NCBI GenBank assembly: GCA_034440595.1
Contig: JAWXCH010000085.1
Location: 1-5,976 of the forward strand
Origin: JAWXCH01 sp034440595
GTDB taxonomy: Bacteria > Planctomycetota > Planctomycetia > Pirellulales > JALHPA01
DNA: 5,976 bases
Direction: 5' to 3'
Shown piece by piece: positions 1-5,976 of the stretch. The translations under genes were made by a program, and so were the position numbers. The first letter of the stretch is position 1; every line of letters starts with the position of its first letter. The notes under the pieces are model-generated. The model was not told the DNA's origin. It did not search any database and saw nothing but the letters and a program-made list of their open reading frames with translations.

Positions 1-212
1 GCTTTAACATTGAACGTAAGCCAAATTCGCATGTCGCCTTCGGTGTTGGAATTCATTACTGCTTAGGTGCCATACTAGCCGAGACGGAAGTAGAAATTGT
101 CCTTGCAACAATGATGGCGCGCTTGCCAAGCCTAAAATTGGCGACTCAGGAGATCCGGTGGAAACCGAGTCATCTTTTGCGGCAGCTTGAGCGACTTTCA
201 GTGGAGTATTGA
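1..212 (+). CDS. Cytochrome P450, C-terminal fragment (5' end outside window)
   Basis: The frame whose first complete codon is at position 3 gives 69 residues and ends at TGA 210-212. It contains the P450 haem-ligand loop HVAFGVGIHYCLGA, matching the family pattern F-G-x-G-x-H-x-C-x-G. The proximal haem cysteine is encoded at 60-62. A glutamate-containing helix (LAETEVEIVLATMMARLP) and the usual short tail ending LERLSVEY follow, as in soluble bacterial class I P450s. Such enzymes use ferredoxin or ferredoxin-reductase electrons for mono-oxygenation in the cytoplasm; no redox partner is visible here. The stop overlaps the start of the next gene by one base, so both are probably translated from one mRNA. 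The subfamily and substrate cannot be told from the tail. Given the sugar-related neighbours, a carbohydrate O-demethylase of the kind known in marine Bacteroidetes is possible but unproven. Identification as a P450 is firm. Confidence 0.93.
   Translation, partial: FNIERKPNSHVAFGVGIHYCLGAILAETEVEIVLATMMARLPSLKLATQEIRWKPSHLLRQLERLSVEY
201..206 (+). promoter_or_regulatory. Ribosome binding site for the first hydrolase-like gene
   Basis: GTGGAG lies inside the last codons of the P450 gene, five bases before ATG 212. With the TGATG stop/start overlap it favours ATG 212 over the TTG at 209 and the in-frame ATG at 245. Terminating ribosomes could re-initiate here. Confidence 0.55.
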
Positions 213-2089
213 TGTTATCTCGGGTAAGAACACTGGAATCGGTGATGCGGCCAATACCTATTTTGCTACTCGCGATATTCGCGATTCCAAATACAAACCT
301 TTACGGTGCGGAAGTCTCTGATTTAAACCTCGCCACTGTGTCCCTTCGGTTTGATACATCGCCGAAAGGCACGTACTACGAGTCGACCGTGCCAGATACT
401 CTCGACTTGGCTGAACGAGGGAGGCTCGCAGTTGGCGCATTGACGAGTTTCTTGAACGAGAAACAGGGCCATGCGCCGTACGGTCAGAATTTTCTTAATG
501 CCGATCCACCGTACTTGGGTCGATTTGAGTACGGGCCGCCTAACTGGGGCAATATCATTGAATCCTTGATTATGGCGCGTCAGATGAGCGGTAGCGTAGA
601 GAATCTATCCATTGACCAGCTGACGATTACAGGCATGCTTCGTGATTTGGCAGACCGCGATCCGAAGATTCCTTCCACGATCGACGTCGGCCGGTTTGCC
701 ATTATGAGTTTGCATCAGGTCGATCCACAACCAGAGTTGGTTTCGCTCTTCGACGGCCTGGCCCGTCGCGAGATGGCGGCAGCGACTCGCAATGGAATTA
801 ACGGTGTATTTTACTGGGACCCCGAGCCAGATTTGGGAGAGTCCCACATCGGCATCCAGCGGCACGGTATGACACTTTTCGTCTCTGGGTTAGCAATTCA
901 CGCGCTAAGTCGATGGTCCAAATACTCGAATCAAGACGGTCTATTAGTACATTGTCGGCAGCTTGTCGATTATGCACTCCAGCCGAAGTACTGGACGCCA
1001 GAAGGGGCTCCGAAGGCGGTCGTCGGACATGAGCACGCGCAATTCGATGGTCATCACCATTCGCAGTTGTCGTTTTTGAAAGGCGTGCTTTGTTTCGCTG
1101 AGCGAACTAACGATGTTCGGCTTAAACAGTTCGTGCGTGATGGTTACGAATACTTCAGAAAGTTTGGTTTGGCCCGCATTGGGGCATTTGGCGAAGGGTG
1201 CTCAACCGGAGACATGGTTTTTCTGGCAATCAAGCTCAGCGACCTCGGTGTCGGCGACTACTGGGAGGACGTAGACCAATATGTCCGAAATCATCTGGTG
1301 GAACTGCAGATTACGGACGCCCAACGACTTCATGCAATCGCGTCGAAAATGCCGAAGGGCCGCGGCAACAACGATACGGAAGTAGGGCCGTTAAAGCCTC
1401 AAACTGAATCGGATCGACGAGCAATCGAAAGGTCGATCGGTGCATATTGGTCAGACGGTAGTCACCCGTCAAAAATCCCTGCTCCGTGCATGCTGTACAC
1501 AATTTGCTGCACAGGAAACTGCGTGCCTGCTTTGTATGGAGCTTGGGAAGCCATTGTTCGCTGCGATGAGGGAAATGCGCGAATCAACCTGTTACTGAAT
1601 CGCTCATCTGAGTGGTTGGATATTGACAGCTATCTACCTTTCGAAGGAAAGGTCGTCATTCGTAACAAAACAGCGAAGTCGATCGCAGTCAGAATGCCAT
1701 TGTGGGTCGACTTAGAGGCGACCGACTCACGCATCGATGGCGAGCTCGTTGGGGCTACGTGCCTCGGCCGGTATTTGGTATTCGAGTCTGTGCAGCCCAA
1801 GTGCGAAGTGACGATTACTTTTGCCGTAAAGGAAACGATCGAAACATGGACGCTCAAGTGGCGCCCCGATCAGTTCTGGCAGGAATGTACCAATCCTGGT
1901 ACGCATTGGCAGCCCGGATCGAAACCTTCGATATTCACGATGCGGTTCCGCGCTAATACTCTCATCGACATTGAACCCCGCGACAGCGCTGCCGGGTTTC
2001 CGCTTTATCGTCGGGATCGGTACCGGTCCGAGCGAACACCGATGACTACAGTTACTCGCTTTGTACCCGTGAAGACTATCGATTGGTAG
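212..2089 (+). CDS. Secreted GH127/DUF1680-like glycoside hydrolase with intact Cys/Glu zinc-site motif
   Basis: This encodes a 625-residue protein counted from ATG 212, chosen for the GTGGAG site and the TGATG overlap with the P450. A signal peptide is likely: a basic start, the hydrophobic run IPILLLAIFAIP, and a YGA cleavage site near residue 33. ATG 245 would give a shorter signal. Residues about 105-360 look like an alpha/alpha barrel, with H281 and H283 in a GHHHSQ segment. GEGCSTGD gives E328 and C330, then a helix ending VRNHLVE; CC at 432-433 is followed by a beta-rich part containing ARINLLLN and IAVRMPLW. This order (E-x-C, helix, CC, beta domain with an R-x-P-x-W strand) is that of GH127/DUF1680 enzymes, where Glu plus three Cys hold zinc and one Cys is the nucleophile in beta-L-arabinofuranoside hydrolysis. 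The loop that carries the acid/base Glu in GH127 seems shortened. Residues about 375-410 form a hydrophilic insertion. A homologue lies at 3642-5969. The superfamily call is an inference from motifs; the substrate is unknown. Confidence 0.72.
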   Translation: MLSRVRTLESVMRPIPILLLAIFAIPNTNLYGAEVSDLNLATVSLRFDTSPKGTYYESTVPDTLDLAERGRLAVGALTSFLNEKQGHAPYGQNFLNADPPYLGRFEYGPPNWGNIIESLIMARQMSGSVENLSIDQLTITGMLRDLADRDPKIPSTIDVGRFAIMSLHQVDPQPELVSLFDGLARREMAAATRNGINGVFYWDPEPDLGESHIGIQRHGMTLFVSGLAIHALSRWSKYSNQDGLLVHCRQLVDYALQPKYWTPEGAPKAVVGHEHAQFDGHHHSQLSFLKGVLCFAERTNDVRLKQFVRDGYEYFRKFGLARIGAFGEGCSTGDMVFLAIKLSDLGVGDYWEDVDQYVRNHLVELQITDAQRLHAIASKMPKGRGNNDTEVGPLKPQTESDRRAIERSIGAYWSDGSHPSKIPAPCMLYTICCTGNCVPALYGAWEAIVRCDEGNARINLLLNRSSEWLDIDSYLPFEGKVVIRNKTAKSIAVRMPLWVDLEATDSRIDGELVGATCLGRYLVFESVQPKCEVTITFAVKETIETWTLKWRPDQFWQECTNPGTHWQPGSKPSIFTMRFRANTLIDIEPRDSAAGFPLYRRDRYRSERTPMTTVTRFVPVKTIDW

Positions 2090-2127
2090 AAGGTGTGCGC
2101 GGTTCGCATGCAAGTTGGATTTTTACT

Positions 2128-2133
2128 AGGAGG
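2128..2133 (+). promoter_or_regulatory. Strong Shine-Dalgarno that decides the transporter start
   Basis: AGGAGG is a full anti-16S match four bases before the in-frame GTG at 2138. The upstream GTG 2093 and ATG 2108 have no well-placed site (GAAGG at 2089-2093 is about 14 bases from ATG 2108). ATG 2162 lies 28 bases downstream of AGGAGG. This supports GTG 2138. Confidence 0.6.
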
Positions 2134-2137
2134 CGAG

Positions 2138-3508
2138 GTGTCCCCAGGCAACACTTCTCGGATGGCCTACACGTTTACCGTCGCATTCATCGCGGCGGTC
2201 GGTGGGTTCCTTTTTGGCTACGACTTAAACATCATTGTTGGTGCCCAGCCATTTCTGCGTACCGCATTCCAGATGTCGTCTGCGGAATTCGGATTTGCAA
2301 TTGGCAGTGCCCTTTTGGGATGCCTGGCTGGGCCGATCATCGGCGGCTGGCTCTGCGATGCAATTGGACGCAAACGCACGTTAATGCTCTCAGCCGTGCT
2401 CTTCGGCATCTCGGCGATTGGAACCGCATTGCCAGACACACTGTGGGAGTTCAATCTCTATCGCATTATGGGTGGGGTCGGAGTCGGACTGGCTAGTGTC
2501 GCTTCCCCGATGTACTTGGCAGAAATTGCACCGACGCATTTGCGAGGCAGGCTGGTCACCCTAAACCAGTTGGCAATTGTGTCCGGTGCACTCATCGCCA
2601 TTATTCTTTCTCACGACCTTGCCTTACGACTACCAGAAGAGACTAGTTGGCGATGGATGTTCGGTTCTGAATTGGCGCCGGTGATCGTGTTTTTCGTCGC
2701 GTTGTTCTTCGTGCCTTTCAGCCCGCGTTGGTTAGCGGAAAAGGGCAGGGACAAAGAAGCGCTGGCCGTCCTGACACGGATCAATGGTGAAGACGTCGCG
2801 GCGGCCGAGATGGCCGCGATTCGTATTTCCTTGGCGGAAGAGGAGGGGACCTACAAAGAACTGCTGCGTCCTGGGATACGCACTGCGCTCTTTATCGGGC
2901 TTGGTGTTGCGACGCTCAACCAGTGGGTCGGATGGTCGCCAATTAGCTTCTACATGAGCACCATTTTCCAAAAAGCTGGCTTTGAGCGAGCGACGGATGC
3001 ACTTTATCAATCGATTCTGGCGAACGTGGCAAACCTGCTCTTCACCATAGTTGGCATGCTCTTGGTTGATCGGATTGGCCGTCGCCCGTTATGGATCGTT
3101 TGCTCACTGCTGATGGCGATGGCCACCTTTTTGCTCGGGCTGCTTTTCGTTTTGGGGATTACGGGCTGGCCGATCTTGGTGGCGGTGTTATTGTGTGCCG
3201 CTGCTTACGCGGTTGCGATAGGCCCGTTGGTTTGGTTGCTAATTGCCGAAATCTTTCCAACGCGTATCCGCGCCCGTGCCATGTGTGTGTGTACGATTAA
3301 TGTGTGGTTGATGTCTTTTTTGGTGACTCAAGCCACCCCAGTCCTGTTCGATCAGTTTGAGGCTTGGACCGGATCGCCGGGTGGAACATTCTGGATCTTC
3401 AGCGTTATCAGCCTTGTTTCGTTTTTCTTTGGAATCAAGTGGATTCCTGAGACCAAGAACCGGTCATTAGAAGAAATTGCTGGTCAGTGGCTCGTTAATC
3501 ACTTATAA
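2138..3508 (+). CDS. MFS sugar transporter, sugar porter (SP) family
   Basis: This is an inner-membrane sugar permease, most likely a proton symporter. It has 456 residues from GTG 2138, the usual size for the family; longer starts at 2093 or 2108 would add a non-hydrophobic leader. Family marks appear in order: GGFLFGYD in TM1 (FGYD 26-29), D-x-IGRKR between TM2 and TM3 (74-80), AEIAPTHLRGR after TM4 (128-138), PFSPRWLAEKGR after TM6 (193-204), DRIGRR between TM8 and TM9 (311-316), AEIFPTRIRARA after TM10 (370-381) and PETK after TM12 (437-440). About twelve hydrophobic segments are seen, with the usual hydrophilic central loop at roughly 200-240. Sugar-pocket positions are partly kept (Q144, Q262, W366), but the XylE Q288 and N294 equivalents read N261 and S267. 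It starts 48 bases after the hydrolase-like gene and probably shares its transcript, so it likely imports the released sugar. The family is firm; the sugar is unknown. Confidence 0.9.
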   Translation: MSPGNTSRMAYTFTVAFIAAVGGFLFGYDLNIIVGAQPFLRTAFQMSSAEFGFAIGSALLGCLAGPIIGGWLCDAIGRKRTLMLSAVLFGISAIGTALPDTLWEFNLYRIMGGVGVGLASVASPMYLAEIAPTHLRGRLVTLNQLAIVSGALIAIILSHDLALRLPEETSWRWMFGSELAPVIVFFVALFFVPFSPRWLAEKGRDKEALAVLTRINGEDVAAAEMAAIRISLAEEEGTYKELLRPGIRTALFIGLGVATLNQWVGWSPISFYMSTIFQKAGFERATDALYQSILANVANLLFTIVGMLLVDRIGRRPLWIVCSLLMAMATFLLGLLFVLGITGWPILVAVLLCAAAYAVAIGPLVWLLIAEIFPTRIRARAMCVCTINVWLMSFLVTQATPVLFDQFEAWTGSPGGTFWIFSVISLVSFFFGIKWIPETKNRSLEEIAGQWLVNHL

Positions 3509-3520
3509 TCAACGTTGATT
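3507..3520 (+). promoter_or_regulatory. 14-base perfect palindrome, candidate LacI/GalR-type operator
   Basis: AATCAACGTTGATT is a perfect inverted repeat with a central CG. It starts in the last two bases of the transporter's TAA stop. LacI/GalR-family operators typically have this symmetric form with AACGTT or a similar core, as in the PurR site. It has no loop and no T-run, so it is a poor rho-independent terminator. No regulator gene is in the window, so the role is an inference. Confidence 0.35.
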
Positions 3521-3641
3521 TCGTCGGAGATCGTCGTTAATCCGTGAAACTGTTCAAAGTGGAATCCTAGAGTGCGTCGGGGCTTTGTATGCTTTTCATG
3601 AATCGTCGCTTAATTATCAGTGAAGCGATTGGGAGATTTCG
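3509..3641 (+). promoter_or_regulatory. Intergenic leader upstream of the dockerin-bearing homologue
   Basis: This is the only sizeable non-coding gap in the window. It holds most of the palindrome, a near-repeat (ATCGTCGTTAAT at 3530-3541 and ATCGTCGCTTAAT at 3602-3614), a weak 6-bp hairpin (TCGCTT 3606-3611 with AAGCGA 3623-3628) and the ribosome site GGGAG at 3631-3635, six bases before ATG 3642. No convincing -35/-10 pair or terminator was found. TTGTAT at 3585-3590 and TAATTA at 3611-3616 are about 20 bases apart, which is too wide for a confident call. The gap size suggests separate control of the downstream gene. Confidence 0.4.
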
Positions 3642-5969
3642 ATGAGATTCAGCCGGGACATACACCCTGCCGTGCGACTAATTCTACTCGCATTCGCTGC
3701 GGCAGTTCTGTCGATCGCCCAGCAAGCAAGCGCGGTTGAAAACCCGTACTATAGCATCGTTCCGAACACAGTTTTTCCGTCGAAGAATTCACTCTTGCCT
3801 TCCGGCAAGACCTATGTAGATTCGGTCCCCGATACGCTCGACCTAGCTACCCGCGCTGAGTGGTTCCTTCGCGGCGCCATTCAATCGATCACTCCATCGC
3901 TACATGATGCGCCGGCTGGAATTGTGCTACGCCCGGAAACGACCTTGTATGACTGCAGTCGGGGCGGTGAAAGCCATTCACCGTGTCTTTTCAATAGCTC
4001 GCCGAACTGGGGCAAAGTAATGCAGGGACTGACGCAAGCTCGGGAGATGACAGGCTACGATCGAAACGACACTGACCATACGCTTGAAACGCAGCATCGC
4101 ATGATGACGAACATGCTCGACTGGGACGTTACGCTTGACCTCTTAAATCGCGGCTACCCAGGTATCGTATATCCCCAAAATGCGATCACGCCCCAAACGG
4201 TCGCGATGCAATCCTTAATTTCAGAGTGGCGGCGAGAGCCTCGGCCGGAAATCGCCTCCGCAGTCCAGGAATTTGTACGAATGCACCTCAACGTCCGGAC
4301 ATCCGTCACCGATTCGCAAGGAAAACGTTTCAACACCGTCTTTTACAAGGAACCCAATCCGAGTCCGGAAACGCACGTGGGCTACCTCGGTAATTACTAC
4401 ACCCCATTTATTCACGGCAAGGCCCTGCGCGTCATGTCGGAGTGGTATTTGGAAACGGGCGACACGAACGCCTTCGCGATGTCCAATCAGCTCTCCGACT
4501 TTGTTCGTAATTATGAGAACGGACAAATTTGGCAGAATCCAAATCCCGCACGCTTCACCGACAGCTCCGGCCCTGGGCAGTTTGTCGGGCACATTCACAG
4601 TTGGTTGCAGGTGGCAATGGGGCTCGCGACGCATGCCGAAGCGCTTCGCGTTACCAACCCCTCCAGTTCGCTCGCCCAATCGGAGCTAAACATGGCGAAC
4701 AATGTTTACAACTTCGTAAAAAGCCGAACGCGAGCTGGGAAAATCGGCAACTTTGGCGAGTCGGGTACGACGGGGGACATGGCATTGCTCGGAATTAAGC
4801 TCTCCGAACAGGGTGTCGCGCTGTATTACGACGAAGTCGAAGCGTGGACTCGCAATGCCATGGCTGAGACACAAATCGATGCCCAGGCAGCCCAGCTTAT
4901 TCCTAATAACATTTTCAGCCAGTATGAGCATACAAACATCGGTACGAAGGCGACGGGAATGTTCTTCGCCGACGGAACACACGTGGCCAGAATTCCCTTT
5001 AAATCTGCCGGCGGCACCAGCGATTATGCTCCCAATACTTTTGCAGGTATGTATGAAGTTTGGAACAAGACCGTCGAATACAAGGACAATTTCGCCCAGA
5101 TCAATTTCGCACTCAACAAGGCGAGTAAGTATCTCGACGTTAAAAGTGATCTGCCCTATCGCGGAGTCATTGAAGCAGAAATGAAGTCTGACATCGGCCC
5201 GCTAAACTCGATTGGCGTACGCGTGCCTGGGTGGGCCGACCAACAGGCAGTCACGGTTGTGGAACGAGACCCGCTCGGAAACGAGCGAACGCTTAATGCG
5301 AACGAATGGTCGTGGCTGTCCGGGCAATATGCGATCATCAACAACATTCAGCCAGACACGTCCTATCTCGTAAAGTTTCCGATCGAAGTCTATACCGAAA
5401 CCATCTACGAGATGCGCGATGCGAATGCGATCTGGTATGAAGGTTCGTATCCCTCACCGTCGGCGGGATCACCCGAGACTATCATTTCATATCAGGGTAA
5501 GTTCCGCGGCAACACACTTGTTGACATCAGCCCACGGCCCACGGGAGGTTTCCCCCGATACCAGCGGCAACACCTTGCCGGTTTACCACCCATTGATGTG
5601 TCGCCCCCTCTAGTTGATTTGACTCGTTTTGTGGTGGGGGCGGGACTACCGGGTGATTTCAACGCCGACGGATCTGTGGATGCTGCGGATTATGTTGTCT
5701 GGCGCGAAAAGCTGGGGACAACTTTTCCACTCAATTCAAATGCCGATGACACTGGCGCAAGTGCCGGGGTTGTTGACGTCGCCGACTACGATTTGTGGCG
5801 AGCAAATTTCGGGAGGACATCCCAAAATGCCAGCGCAACCTTAACCGCTATTCCGGAGCCCTACTCAGCGGTCCACTTGCTCGGTACCGCCCTCGCTTTC
5901 GCGTTTCGCGGCAGGCGCAATCGTGCAGGCTACCAATGGTTGCAAGTTTCGAAGTCACGGTTTGAATAG
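3642..5969 (+). CDS. Secreted GH127-like homologue without zinc-site cysteines, with dockerin and PEP-CTERM tail
   Basis: This encodes a 775-residue exported protein. The ATG has GGGAG six bases upstream. The signal peptide has a hydrophobic core LILLAFAAAVLSIA and an ASA site at residues 29-31. Residues about 50-665 match the first hydrolase-like protein along its length; shared blocks include SVPDTLDLA, PNWG, HVG, GHxHS, TGDM, IKLS, DGxH, the RVPGW strand and the ending TLVDISPR...GFPRYQR. At the zinc-site positions it reads GESGTTGD (E373 kept, Cys replaced by G375) and D461-Y462 in place of Cys-Cys. The whole protein has only two cysteines, C105 and C115, perhaps a disulfide. A dockerin-like pair follows (671-724), then IPEP, a hydrophobic stretch and RGRRNR (736-761). 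It is therefore probably exported and fixed at or near the surface. It may bind glycan without cleaving it, or use other catalytic residues. The homology to its neighbour is clear; the function is not. Confidence 0.8.
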   Translation: MRFSRDIHPAVRLILLAFAAAVLSIAQQASAVENPYYSIVPNTVFPSKNSLLPSGKTYVDSVPDTLDLATRAEWFLRGAIQSITPSLHDAPAGIVLRPETTLYDCSRGGESHSPCLFNSSPNWGKVMQGLTQAREMTGYDRNDTDHTLETQHRMMTNMLDWDVTLDLLNRGYPGIVYPQNAITPQTVAMQSLISEWRREPRPEIASAVQEFVRMHLNVRTSVTDSQGKRFNTVFYKEPNPSPETHVGYLGNYYTPFIHGKALRVMSEWYLETGDTNAFAMSNQLSDFVRNYENGQIWQNPNPARFTDSSGPGQFVGHIHSWLQVAMGLATHAEALRVTNPSSSLAQSELNMANNVYNFVKSRTRAGKIGNFGESGTTGDMALLGIKLSEQGVALYYDEVEAWTRNAMAETQIDAQAAQLIPNNIFSQYEHTNIGTKATGMFFADGTHVARIPFKSAGGTSDYAPNTFAGMYEVWNKTVEYKDNFAQINFALNKASKYLDVKSDLPYRGVIEAEMKSDIGPLNSIGVRVPGWADQQAVTVVERDPLGNERTLNANEWSWLSGQYAIINNIQPDTSYLVKFPIEVYTETIYEMRDANAIWYEGSYPSPSAGSPETIISYQGKFRGNTLVDISPRPTGGFPRYQRQHLAGLPPIDVSPPLVDLTRFVVGAGLPGDFNADGSVDAADYVVWREKLGTTFPLNSNADDTGASAGVVDVADYDLWRANFGRTSQNASATLTAIPEPYSAVHLLGTALAFAFRGRRNRAGYQWLQVSKSRFE
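5652..5813 (+). other. Dockerin-like calcium-binding repeat pair
   Basis: Residues 671-724 of the last protein. Repeat one, GDFNADGSVDAADYVVWR, has the D-x-N-x-D-G-x-x-D-x-x-D calcium loop of type I dockerin. Repeat two (701-724) ends VDVADYDLWRANFG; its loop is degenerate (DDTGASAGVVD). Planctomycetes carry many such modules without classical cellulosomes, so the partner is unclear. No cohesin is in the window. Confidence 0.85.
5847..5924 (+). other. PEP-CTERM-type sorting tail
   Basis: Residues 736-761 of the last protein: an IPEP motif, then the hydrophobic span YSAVHLLGTALAFAF, then the basic cluster RGRRNR. This is the three-part pattern handled by exosortases, which cut near PEP and release or attach the protein at the envelope. 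About 14 extra residues after the basic cluster are longer than usual, and the span is short, so processing is likely but not certain. Confidence 0.7.
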
Positions 5970-5976
5970 TTAATTA

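Noticed and set aside
1727..2113. Minus-strand open frame of 128 codons across the 3' end of the first hydrolase-like gene
   Set aside because: It lies antisense to a well-supported conserved reading frame and shows no recognisable motif.
2083..2496. Plus-strand open frame of 137 codons overlapping the transporter start
   Set aside because: It is in another frame over the conserved TM1-TM3 region of the transporter. Its product is rich in W, R and H, typical of an off-frame reading.
3606..3628. TCGCTT/AAGCGA hairpin as a terminator
   Set aside because: The stem is only 6 bp with an 11-base loop and no T-run follows. It is also too close to the next ribosome site to act as a terminator.
4221..4679. 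Minus-strand open frame of 152 codons inside the second homologue
   Set aside because: It is fully antisense to the conserved body of that gene, with no domain or signal visible.
4753..5184. Plus-strand open frame of 143 codons inside the second homologue
   Set aside because: It is an off-frame reading with a Ser/Arg/Pro-rich composition and no motif. The main frame here aligns closely with the first homologue.
1..5976. CRISPR array, tRNA, rRNA or insertion sequence
   Set aside because: No regularly spaced repeats, cloverleaf, rRNA-like stretch, transposase or terminal inverted repeats were seen. Almost all the sequence is accounted for by four coding regions.

Overview
The window looks like a piece of a marine-type planctomycete genome (Planctomycetota, probably Pirellulales-like). 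The main evidence is the last gene, which joins a signal peptide, a large glycosidase-like body, a two-repeat dockerin-like calcium-binding module and a C-terminal PEP-CTERM-type tail. That combination is common in this phylum. The taxonomic call is an inference from architecture only.

All genes read on the + strand. (1) Positions 1-212 are the 3' end of a cytochrome P450 with its haem-cysteine loop; the gene starts outside the window. (2) Its TGA stop overlaps by one base the ATG of a secreted 625-residue protein at 212-2089. This protein resembles the GH127/DUF1680 (beta-L-arabinofuranosidase) superfamily and keeps the Glu-x-Cys plus Cys-Cys set that forms the zinc-thiolate catalytic centre there. 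(3) After 48 bases comes a sugar-porter-family MFS transporter (best start GTG 2138, end 3508). (4) A 133-base gap follows, holding a 14-base perfect palindrome with a central CG. (5) Positions 3642-5969 encode a second, full-length homologue of the hydrolase-like protein (775 residues). It has lost all three zinc-site cysteines and gained the dockerin and PEP-CTERM tail.

The P450, hydrolase and transporter genes look like one translationally coupled transcript; the second homologue may have its own promoter or be read through. A reasonable working model is a small carbohydrate-use locus. A secreted thiol-dependent glycosidase would release a sugar, the permease would import it, and the P450 would oxidise it (for example O-demethylation). 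A non-catalytic or re-purposed homologue held at the cell surface would bind the substrate. The active/degenerate pair next to a P450 is the most unusual feature. The substrate cannot be read from the sequence.
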